64,000 bases of DNA, taken from assembly GCF_000001735.4 (NCBI RefSeq), contig NC_003075.7:9859001-9923000 (forward strand), written 5' to 3'. Origin of the DNA: Arabidopsis thaliana. Lineage: Eukaryota; Streptophyta; Magnoliopsida; Brassicales; Brassicaceae. Numbering within the stretch: position 1 is the first letter of the stretch; the number at the start of each line of letters is the position of its first letter. A model generated the notes under the pieces. That model did not search any database, was not told the origin of the DNA, and worked only from the letters and a program-made list of their open reading frames with translations. The position numbers and the translations under genes are program-made. Shown here one piece after another: positions 8,088 through 18,054 of the stretch.

Positions 8088-10719
8088 TCATCTAGAAAAA
8101 AGTAGGCCTTGATTGAGATAACAAGCAGCTGTAGGATCCTTAAGGCATCCACAGAACGCCTCTTCATCTTTCGGAAACGACTTTGGCAATGGATGATCAG
8201 GAGTTACACCGACCTATACAACAACCAGCAACGAGTCAAGACTGTAAGAACATGTTTGTATGTAGTGTAGTGTAGACACAGAGGGGGTTACTACAGGAAG
8301 AAAGTAGTTTCATACTTTGTCTATATCTGTGTGAGCTGGTGTTTCATATCGAGCAACTGTTACTGCCAAGCCCGAACCATCAGAAAGCTCAAAAACCGAC
8401 TGTATCTTGCTGCAAAATGCGTTAAAGTCTCAGGAATTTTACGGTTCGGTCTCTGAGAAGAAGAATAAAAAATAGCGCCATTTTGTTTACCCTTTTCCGT
8501 AAGTTGGTTCTCCATAAACCAGAGCACGTTTATTATCTTTCAAGGCACCTGCTAATATCTCGCTGGCACTCGCGGTGCCTTTGTTAACCTGGAAAAGAGA
8601 AAGATTGTGTGAGAATGAAATCTTTCATGGCATTTACAGATTACAATAAGGACTAGATTTGAGGAAAGGAAGGATGGAAGCTCATACAAGAACGGCAAGA
8701 GGCTCAGAGGTTGCTATAGCATTGCTTCCATCAGTATCATATATATCTCTAACACCTCGACTATCGCAAATATACACAATCACTCCTTTATCTAACCTGT
8801 GGATAGCAAATGTTGAAGTTTCTATTATGATAGCTGTGGATCTTGAAATTTTCTAATTCGTTATATGTAACGGTTTATGAGGTTATTACCAAAATTTAGC
8901 AATCTCAATTCCTTCTGGGAAAGAACCTCCACTGCAGCAAGAACAATTTTTTTAAGAAAGGCTGTTGCAAAAGCAAAAAAGAGTTTATGTTCTCAAAAAA
9001 TCATCACCTATTGTCTCGAAGGTCCAAGACGAATGCGTTTACATTGTTGCCTCTCAAGGTTTCAATAGCTTCCCTTACCGCACCTACAAAAAAAGTGTTA
9101 AGACTTTGAGAGATAATAAACTAGAGAGTAGATAAATTTGTAAGAAGGAATCAGTAATGCCAAAGAATACATACTAGAAGCATTTTGATTGAATGTTGTT
9201 AGCTTGATATAGCCAATCTTAGGGGAGTTACTCCCAGAACCAGGAAGTTCACATAATCTTGACTTCACTGGATTCACAGAAACCCGCTCTCGCCTGAAAT
9301 AACAACAATTGTAGTTACCAAATGAACGTGACAACGAAGATAAATGTAGGCATGAGAGAAATACGTCAAAGTTAAGAGTCTCGTTTCAGGTCCACTGCGA
9401 ATCGCTAGCTCCACTGCACTTCCTTCAGGTCCCCTGCATTTCAACCAAAGCATTATCATCATTTCTTACTTCAGAACCATTAACTCGTCACACTTAGATT
9501 TTTCAAAGTTAAGGAATGATGAAAAATGGAAATGTAACTCACTGCAACATCTGTGCAGCATCGTATATGGTAAGAGTTTCTGTGGTTGTATTATCAATTC
9601 CTTGAATAACATCGCCAGGTAATATCCCCGCCCTATTTGCAGGACCTCCTGGAGCAGCTGATATAACAACAAGCCCAGCTGGTGGTCCATCTGATGCAGT
9701 GGGGTAACCTATCGACAGCCCAACACCCGTAACCGCCCCTTGAGTCCCCGACTGCCTTCAACCAAACCATTTAATTACTAGATCTTACATACAGTCTATT
9801 TGCTAAATTCAGAACTGTATATTTTCAGGAAATCTTACCCGCAAACTCTTGAACTTTCCGGGCTCCAAGAATCGAGTAAAAGGATCATCTAGTGTTGCCA
9901 CCATTTTCTTGATAGCCATGTCTAAACACAAACCAACACCAAATTTAGAAGCAAGTTGTACTAATTTTGTAAAAGGTTAATAAAGCTATTCACACATACA
10001 TGTCTCTTCTCGAGTGTTCATAGGCTCATTTCGTAAAGCAGTCTCTCTGTAACGAAACCAGCTTTGTCCATTAAAGGTTTTATCAATATAAGCACGATCA
10101 ATTGTTCTCCAAGCCTCGAGGAAGAGAAGATTCTCTTCAGTAAGACCCCCTAAAGAGACAGAGAAAAAAAGCCACACAAATGAAATCAAATTGCATTCCC
10201 CGAAATTTATATGGTTTCTCAACATGTAAAAAAAACAGAACTTACATGATGGTGGTGAATCAGTGGTAACAACAGAAATGGAAGAGACAAGCAGAACAGA
10301 AACGATCCGAACTAATGCAACAGAGAGATTCTGTCTGAAATTAACAGAAGATTTCATCATAACCTTCCCAGATAATTTCCTCTGATCATTTCTTTCGATA
10401 ACACACAGAAATCTATTACAGACGAACACGACTCCTGGGTTTGCTGCATTGCTCCTTGAAATGTTACTACGACTACGAGCATAACTAAATTTGCTAGCTT
10501 TTGAAATCTTTGGAGGTTGTTTTACCCACAATTTCACCTGCAAAGGTTGAAAATTCTATTACACAGCTAAACGGACACAAATTGGGGAATTGCAGGAGAG
10601 AAACTTAAAAAGGAGTCAACTATACGAAAGAAAAGTACCTGGATTGAGAAATTAGGGTTTATTTTGTTAGGCTTAGTAAAAGAAATTGGGGATAATGAAG
10701 AGCTCGCAAGGACCTCCAT
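8088..10719 (-). CDS. CTPA2: Carboxyl-terminal processing protease (S41), thylakoid-lumen type
   Basis: Thirteen exons (10639-10719, 10246-10537, 10000-10149, 9839-9921, 9543-9751, 9365-9433, 9175-9293, 9008-9083, 8890-8931, 8688-8796, 8491-8588, 8316-8409, 8088-8213) join in frame to 515 residues. The first ~120 residues are Ser/Arg-rich, then hydrophobic ([12 protein letters not shown]), fitting a bipartite chloroplast and thylakoid-lumen transit peptide. A PDZ domain follows (around residues 205-290, [12 protein letters not shown] ... GDVIQGIDN). The S41 catalytic dyad is Ser417 in GTASASE and Lys442 in YGKG, 25 residues apart as in E. coli Prc. The family removes the C-terminal extension of photosystem II protein D1; I recall AT4G17740 as the D1-processing CtpA enzyme. 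The symbol is from memory. Confidence 0.92.
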
Positions 10720-10968
10720 TGAAAAGAGCTTCCCCGGGAAAATTCCAACTCTGTTTTTCTTATCGAAAAAGGACTACAAATATGATTGGACAAAGTAGTC
10801 ACTTTCTACAATAAATTAGAAAAAATGGCATTTTCTTTTTAATAATAAATACAACTCTTCTATTATCCAAGGAAAGATTTCTGCACAAAGTTGCAACCGT
10901 ACTACTGAGTCCTAACGATAATGTTAGTAGAGAAAGACTTTACAATGGATACTAAACATAATCCTTTA

Positions 10969-11036
10969 CTAGTGTTCTGTTTCTGATGTGAGAAGACCCA
11001 ATTCTTCTATAAGCTTATCCATATGTCTACCATTTG

Positions 11037-11097
<61 letters not shown>

Positions 11098-12603
11098 CTC
11101 TAGTGTAGTTGCATCTCCAAAAACTGGGCTTTCTGGCATATATTCTTCAAGGAATTCAAAGTTACTCATTAGTTCATCAATCTCGGGGTCTTCGGGTATT
11201 CCCTCAAGCTGAATCGGGACTGAACCACCATCAAGGAATGGGCTTGGAGAGATGAATGCCTCTGGAACATTCTTCTCTGTATCCATGAAGTTTTCTGTAG
11301 GGAAGTCGTTGATACTCTCTCGTGTCAATTGTGGTATCTGGGAAGTCTCTGGCATTATGGTATCCGGGAGAGAAGTTGAAGTAGAGGGTAAGTATGATAA
11401 AGGCTGTCCTGATGGTACAGATGCATATGCCTGTGACTGTCCTGAAGTTATGGGTAGTACCTCTTGAAGAGTGACTCCTGATACCTGGTTTGGAGATGAG
11501 AACCCGTCAAGAAACGGATACTTATCATCTGTTTTCATCATGTTCCACATCATTGAATCGTTTCTAAGTGGCTGATACTTAACTATCTGTCCATCTGATG
11601 CTTCCAAGCTATGGCTATGACTATTACTCTCAGTAGCAGCAGTACTATCCTCTCTGAGTCTCCGCTTCTTATTGGCCTCGGTTACATGCATATTACTATC
11701 AGTCTGCTTCTGTATAAACTGAGAGAGGAAAGTAGGATTCTGTACAGCTTTAGCAAGGAAAGACATAATCTGTTGTTGCCTCTGCTCCATAACCTGAAGA
11801 TGTTTAACCAAAACCTGAAGTTTATTATCTGTTGTTTGTTGCTGCTGGCGTAACTTAACGAGTTCCTGCATCAACACGTTTTTGTCTCTTTTAAGCTGTT
11901 CAACTTCTTCCTCTAACCCAAATTTCCCAACCTCAACACATGAAGATAATGCAGCCATTGAACCTTGACCCTGAGATAATTGCTGAGATTGTGGATTACT
12001 ACTACTACTACCATGTCCCTGAACAGATTTTCTCCGGCTTATCTTCTTCAATAGATGTTTTTGACCTCTTAAGAAACCTTCATTAGCAAATTCCCATCGA
12101 TCTGGATCCACTTTCCTAAAACCCTGTTCATCAAAATTGGCACATGAATCATATAAATCTTATCAAACACATCAAGCACTAAGATTATTCAACGAAATCA
12201 TAATCTATACACAGTACAATTAGAGAAATCAATGGTGGAGAAATTAGGGCGCGAGAGAATTTATACTTACATAGGTGTTTAACTGGCGAACAAAGCTGGA
12301 GAAATTGTTGTGTTTGAAGTATTTAGGTAGAAGATCACGAGAAAACTCCGGTGGATCCCAAACAATGAAGCTATTGTTCGTCGGACTCCATGAGACAATC
12401 GCGTCCGTCGCCGGATCTTCCACCATGTCATACGTCTTGCTAAGGAAAGGGGGCGGTAAAGAGTTCGCATTAAGTAAAGTCGCTGGATGCGGATTCCGCG
12501 GTGGTGGCGCCGTCACAGCCTCGCCGATATTCGTTCCTCCGCCGGTAACACCGTCCATTTTCGTACGGATAAAGAAAGAGAAGTATTTGAAATTTACAAA
12601 CAT
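10969..12603 (-). CDS. HSFA1A: Heat shock transcription factor, class A1
   Basis: Exons 12271-12603 and 10969-12123 encode 495 residues. The winged-helix DNA-binding domain spans about residues 50-145 and is split by the conserved intron after [19 protein letters not shown] heptad HR-A/B oligomerisation region (about 175-240, Gln-rich), a basic NLS (NKKRRLRE), acidic and aromatic activation segments ([10 protein letters not shown]) and a Leu-rich tail ([11 protein letters not shown], export-signal-like) follow. Class A1 HSFs are master activators of the heat response. A run of about 20 asparagines, encoded by a nearly pure AAC microsatellite, lies near the C-terminus. An alternative start at MDGVTGG (12558) is possible; the first ATG gives the known 495-residue length. 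Likely AT4G17750 (HSF1). Confidence 0.95.
11037..11096. repeat. (GTT)n/(AAC)n microsatellite coding for poly-Asn in HSFA1A
   Basis: About 60 bases of near-perfect GTT triplets on the + strand encode about 20 asparagines in HSFA1A on the minus strand, between TTLE and TNGRHMDK. The purity of the codons points to replication slippage, so length is expected to vary among accessions. Confidence 0.9.
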
Positions 12604-12819
12604 ACCCTTTTATTTCTCTGTGACTCAGATATAAACGCGATATCATAAAGATGGGCTTTTATTTTTCTTTTTAGTTTGTGTGTGGGCCAAAAAGATCAAC
12701 TTTATTAATAACTGGGCCTGCTAAAACAAATATAATAATAATCAATTTAATTGCTATATTGTCGGCATACATTTTCTGGCGGGAAAGCAGAGGAAGGAGA
12801 GTGAGAGAGAGAGAGAGAA
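12604..12819. promoter_or_regulatory. Bidirectional promoter between HSFA1A and RAD1
   Basis: Only 216 bases separate the two divergent start codons. Three site II-like words are present (ATGGGCTT near 12651, GTGGGCCA near 12681, CTGGGCCT near 12713), which bind TCP factors in growth-linked promoters. A GGCGGGAAA word at 12778-12786, the reverse complement of the E2F consensus TTTCCCGCC, lies 33 bases before the RAD1 ATG. The layout suggests cell-cycle control of RAD1. Confidence 0.6.
12778..12786 (-). promoter_or_regulatory. E2F binding site upstream of RAD1
   Basis: The + strand reads GGCGGGAAA, a perfect match in reverse complement to TTTCCCGCC, the E2F/DP consensus. It lies in the RAD1 leader or core promoter, where S-phase and DNA-repair genes in plants commonly carry E2F sites. 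Confidence 0.6.
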
Positions 12820-14257
12820 ATGAGTTCGTCCTCGTCGCCGGCGATTGAACCAGACACACCGGACCTGATTTGCCAGCTCGATAATGTTCAAGGAATGGTC
12901 GATGCACTCACTTGCGTCCGATGGAAACGCCACCAGGTTTTTATCTCCATCCTCCCCAAATTCAATCTAGGGTTCTTCTTTGATTTTCTGAAAACTTCTC
13001 CGTTTCCAGGATGCTTTAGTAGAATTATCTGAACACGGAATAGTTTTGATTGTTGAAGAATCAGGTTGTCTTCAAGCCAAAGTTTATCTTCAACGCGAGG
13101 TATCGATTTCTGAGTTTATCTTAAATTTTCTAAACCCCTAAAATTCGATTGAATCCGAAATCTGTTTGATGTGTTATATGAGTAGCTATTCACGAAATAC
13201 GAGTATGGAGCTCAAGGTAGGCCGAGATTCGGAATCAGCTTAGGGCTTCTTGTTGATTGCTTGAACACATTTTCATCACCTGGACATTCTAATACTATAG
13301 AAATCAAGTATCCAGGACCTGATATGGAGCTTCTTCTCAAGTATGTGTACTATGATCCTTTGCTTTGTGAATATACGGATTACGAGTAATTAGCTGATTG
13401 GTGTGAGTGTTTGATTAGATCTGTTGATACCTTAAACTCTTGCATCTACTCTGAGATAAGAACTAGAATTCCCGAAACTGTTACTTGGGACTACAACTTT
13501 GAGCAGGCGGGAATCGCGCCACTTACTTTTACAGTAAAGGTAGTAACATAGTTTAGTATCGTTTTTCGTTTAACATTGTTAGTCTGAGCTTTTTCTCAAA
13601 TGGTAATTGATAATGTATCTATCAGTCAGCGGCGTTGAAGGAAGCAATAGATGATCTTGAATGGCCTGGTTCAAGTGTACAGATCAGTCTTCAAAAGGAA
13701 CCCCCTTGTGTAATCTTTAGAGGAGAAGGACATGGAGACTTGCAGGTCTTGTTTCTCACTTGTTTCTTGGTGATGTATATTATCTTAATGTGAAAGAATC
13801 AAGGAACATATTTCGATCTATCCTCTTTGCAGATAGACTTCATGTATTATGCCAACACAGATCTTCTCCTTGCCTTTCATTGTGATACCGAAGTCTCTTA
13901 CGGGTAACAATGAACTCAATTCTTTCTCTACCGTAGCTTTATGGTTAAAACACACGCTCCTACGCTTGATTTACCAATCAAGAATAGTAGCCAGATACAT
14001 TTGCTAAACTTCTCATTGTTGATTGTAGGTACAAATACAAGTTTTTGAAAGCAACAACGGCAAACATACCGGGAAACGTAGTGAGAGAAAACAGGGGAAG
14101 CAAACTAACAATAGGAAGAGGAGGAATGTTGAAAGTTCAGCACTTGGTTTCAGTTTCTAAAGCTTTAGCTCCACAAGTGGAATCCGCAGGGTATCAGCCA
14201 CCGAGTCGGATTGCTTATATAGAGTTCTTTGTGAAGCCTGAAGAGCCTGCTGATTAA
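12820..14257 (+). CDS. RAD1: RAD1 subunit of the 9-1-1 DNA-damage checkpoint clamp
   Basis: Seven exons (12820-12936, 13010-13099, 13186-13340, 13419-13539, 13626-13745, 13833-13903, 14029-14257) encode 300 residues. Motifs typical of Rad1/Rec1 include LVELSEHGIVLIVEESGCLQ near the N-terminus, YEYGAQGRPRFGISLGLLVD in the middle and GMLKVQHLVSVSKAL near the C-terminus, over a PCNA-like double fold. With RAD9 and HUS1, RAD1 forms the ring loaded at damaged DNA that activates ATR signalling. The upstream E2F site fits an S-phase gene. Length matches the family (about 280-300). Likely AT4G17760. Confidence 0.93.
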
Positions 14258-14479
14258 TAGATTTTCTCCTTCAGTTACTTTATCTTTGTAATTCTAGTTC
14301 TTCTTTTTAGTCAGTCTCTCAATACTATCAGTATCAGTATCAGAAAGAAAGAAAGAAAAAGTTTAAGGCTTGCAAAGAAAAACTGCGTGTGGTTTCACTA
14401 AATTAGCTCAGATGTCTCGTCGTTTAGTGTTATATCGCTGAACGACGTCGTGCAGTGGAGACATAGGTATGTCATACCG

Positions 14480-14485
14480 AAAAAA
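14480..14485 (-). terminator. Pol III terminator of tRNA-Trp
   Basis: Six adenines on the + strand (six T on the minus strand) lie 26 bases beyond the 3' end of the tRNA. A run of at least four T is the usual RNA polymerase III stop. Confidence 0.6.
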
Positions 14486-14511
14486 GAAACCGGGTGTATA
14501 GTTCGGGGGAT

Positions 14512-14583
14512 TGAACCCGACGTGAATCGAACACGCAACCTTCTGATCTGGAGTCAGACGCGCTACCATTGCGCCACGGATCC
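14512..14583 (-). tRNA. tRNA-Trp (anticodon CCA)
   Basis: The minus strand reads GGATCCGTGGCGCAATGGTA at the 5' end, with an anticodon arm TCTGACTCCAGATCAGA giving anticodon CCA, and a T arm containing GTTCGATTC (B box). The acceptor stem GGATCCG pairs with CGGGTTC (including G-T pairs), leaving discriminator A at 14512. The length is 72 bases with no intron, as expected for nuclear tRNA-Trp. A T6 tract follows. The upstream flank (14584-14640) is A+T-rich with CAA-like words typical of plant tRNA genes. Confidence 0.95.
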
Positions 14584-17399
14584 GGATGTGTAACATGTAT
14601 ATTTTACTATTTAATATACAAGTTAAAAATAGCTTCACCGTTATAATTTGATCTCTGATTATGATTGGCGAAAATATCTGAGATGGGTTGGTGTTGGTTG
14701 GATCAAATAAATAAAAATTGTAAGCAAAACCTTTAAATGTTCTAAGCTTGACACGTGGAGTTAAAACAGACGTCCAAGTAGCTTTCTCACTATTTCAAAG
14801 TTGGTTGGACTTTTTTCTCATGATTATTAAATCACACTCAAAAGAGAAAGAAATATAAATGACTCGAGGCCAAACACCAAAAAAAAGTCTTCAAAATATA
14901 ATTTTAGAAAATCATATGATTATGTTGACAAAAAGAAAAAGTAAATCGTATGATTAGTGTTTCTAATCTTCTTAAGAAAATGATTACGTTTGTTAAAGAA
15001 GAGTTTGGGTGATGATTTTATACTAAAGTTAGCAGTTTGTGTGTTTTCTTTAATCATTTTTTGTAAAGAAAATTACCAATAATGTTGACATGATATCATA
15101 TATCACTACCATCTATTGGAAATAGTTTATAGAAGAATAATTAAATGAATCGACAAGAACTCACACATATACGCAAATTGTTATGTATGTGCACCTAATG
15201 TAGATTTGTAGGCATTATATGGTGGGGACGTGTTACCATTTATATTGACATTAATGATGGTATTGACACTTTTGTGGACCTAATCATGATACAAACATAC
15301 ATCAATGCTGCTTATATAATATACTTATATGTCTATGTCGCGCACACACACCCACACATATAAACGGTGGGAATTTATCGAATGATATGCTAATCATTTC
15401 TGTATACTAAACGTACAATGTCTCATTTGTGTATGTATATGTACCGATGTACGTATAAACCAATGTATATAGATGTATAGACCAGAGAGACCTAATATAC
15501 ATGGAAAAAATTCTTACTAGAGTTAATAAAACTGATGAACCTAGCGAGTCACTGAGACATGCGAGAATCTCTCCTTTTTGAATGAACTATATATAGTCTA
15601 ATCAATAACATATTAATAAATTTACGGCAATTTGCACCAATTTGATAATCTAATCATATATTCTTTGTCGGGTTGATAATCTGAAAGGACATTATAAACA
15701 ATGAGAAATATAAATCCTATTATATACGAAAGTATAAACAAATCATTCCTTTCGAATCTTGACAACCAATAAATCCTACCCTAAGAGATTTAATTATATA
15801 TTGATTAGAGAAATGTATTGTATTCTTCGAAACATATGCTCATGAGCACGGACACGGTATATTGTTTTACTGATCATCGGTTTAAACATTTGAAATTTTG
15901 AACTTACTATCTACATATGTCTTCGGTGAACAAACCTTTATACGGATTGATAAATAATACTCTTCGAATTTATTAATCTTATTAAGCCCACTTGGCGTGA
16001 GAAGAAGGTATATAAATACTAATAGTAGTTGAAATATACTACAATAATTACTAAAGTAACTGCAGTAGTTAAGATTTAATTTAACCATAGTCAACGAAAT
16101 CGACGCTGATATTGATATTTATTGGAATTTCGACTTGCGAGCCTCTTCACATGAATTTAGGCTTTGAAATTAGAGTTATGATCATTGAAGTTAATGTAGC
16201 GATCCAAGCTTATTATTTTAATTTTTAATAGCATTTCTAGTAGTAGTAGATAGTGAATTTAATTTGGACTGTCCAATTTCTTTTATTAATACATAGCTGA
16301 TATTATGTATTTTATTGAATTTAAATTTGGATTTTAAGTTACGAAACAAATACAAATTTAGAAGTTTCATATTGATTAAAAAAACTTATTGCTATCCAAA
16401 TTATATTAAAAAAAACTTATAGCTATCGTTTTATAATTCGAAAACAAATTTAAACTAAACATTATATTATATTACCTTCATTTTAATTACATATTTACCT
16501 AATGACTATTCCAGCAACAATGACATCATTAGTTCAATTGCTTTAACCATTTGAATTCTTATATAACAGGGGAGAAAGACAAATTAAACTAGATACGAAC
16601 TGTGTTCCTCAATCAACAAAGACATCAAGAGATTTGTTGTCTTTTCACTCACAAATTATTAAAGTTAAACATCAAAATTATTATTTATAGAAAACGACCA
16701 CTGATCAACATTAATATCATTTTTTTATTGCATTATTCTAATGCCTAGCTTATTTTACACACCCAACAACAAATCTATCAAGTTTCTAATTCCCAACCTT
16801 AAATGATGCGTATTAGTAGAAACCAAAAGAATGTGATTAAATAGTATGTTTTAATACCTTTGTCTCCTATGTTTGGTTATAACCACTTGTAAATATATCT
16901 TCCTAAAACATTTAGTCACATGAACTAAGATAAATAATAATGTTGTTTATGCTTATGGATGCTTTGTATATATCTATATTTAAATCCCCATAATAAATAT
17001 TTTTACAAAAAATAAAAGAGAAACTAGTCACATAAAAAGAAAAAAAAGAAAAATTTATGTAGCAAAATATAAAAATTGAAAAAGTTAATTGGCGTGTATT
17101 TTCTTTAACAAAATTCATATTTCGACCTTTTTTTCTTTTATAAATATTGTGTACTCATTGTCATATGGACTATCAATTACTTCCATTACATGATTGGTCA
17201 TAAAAACCAGAAAACTATTGCCGTATGGAGAGAAAGCAGAGAAGAGAATCTTCCAAAAATGTTAAATCTTGTGAAACAAATAAAGCATAGCAAAGCAAAG
17301 TCCAAAGTCCAATGAGCTAAAACAAAATCAAAAAGGTTTCTTTATGTTTTTTTTTTTGAAGTAAGAAAAAAAAAGAGTTTATAAAGAAACAGTGGAGAA
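14584..17399. other. A+T-rich intergenic region upstream of TPS5
   Basis: About 2.8 kb with no recognisable gene. An ABRE-type G-box (ACACGTGG) sits at about 14752-14759, and short CA/TA-rich tracts occur near 15343-15360. Open frames here are short and lack domain motifs. The final few hundred bases are the TPS5 promoter and leader. Confidence 0.5.
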
Positions 17400-17499
17400 A
17401 TAAATAGCAGAACAAAGAGAAAGATCGGAGAAAAGAATCTTTTTAGGCTCTCTCTCGCAGACTTCGCACTCACACACTCACTTCCATTGCTCCAAAAAA

Positions 17500-18023
17500 G
17501 TGAGCTTTTTTCTTCCTTTTTCCTATTTTCCTGATCATCTTCTTTGCATCTTATGTAACTGTAGAATCTGACTAACTTTCAGTAACCCAAAGTTTTGTTT
17601 TTTATTTTCATTTTTTCCTCCAGCTGTGTGTTCTGATCTTGCTTGTATAAGTGTAAGCTCTGGCTTAAGCTTTTTTTTTTTTAGTTGTTCTAACTATAAG
17701 ACATGATTTCTGACTACTTGAGGTTACATTTATGACGCATTTTGATTATTTGTCGTTGTTCCGGCATGTGTTTGTCTGCATATAAGCTGTTCGAGGTTTT
17801 GTGAAATTTGTTCTTTTGATTTCAGATTTAGTCTCCACTAATTGTGTCTAGGGTCTGAGATCTGCTGGTTCTGTCCCCAGTTTTTGTAAAAAAGGAAACC
17901 TTTACCTGAGATTTTTAGTTTCTGTTTAAGTTTGAAATGAATGATCTTTGATTAAAGTTTTGGTCTTTTGTTAAATTAGACTAATCAAAGTTCTGATCTT
18001 TGTTGTGTATTTTACTGTTGCAG
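17500..18023 (+). other. 5'-leader intron of TPS5
   Basis: A GTGAGC donor at 17500 after a pyrimidine-rich leader and a TGTTGCAG acceptor ending at 18023 delimit a T-rich 524-bp intron. Splicing leaves a leader of about 100 bases with no ATG before the TPS5 start at 18055, whereas the unspliced leader carries several upstream ATGs. Confidence 0.6.
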
Positions 18024-18054
18024 ACATTGTATCTACTTCACTTGCTGTAGAGAT

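Noticed and set aside
8659..9068. + strand ORFs across CTPA2
   Set aside because: Antisense shadows of CTPA2 exons and introns; the minus-strand exons join perfectly in frame.
10988..11212. + strand ORF with a poly-Leu run
   Set aside because: Antisense reading of the AAC microsatellite in HSFA1A.
17500..18054. Possible conserved upstream ORF in the TPS5 leader
   Set aside because: The upstream ATGs lie inside the inferred leader intron; the spliced leader has none, so no uORF is claimed.
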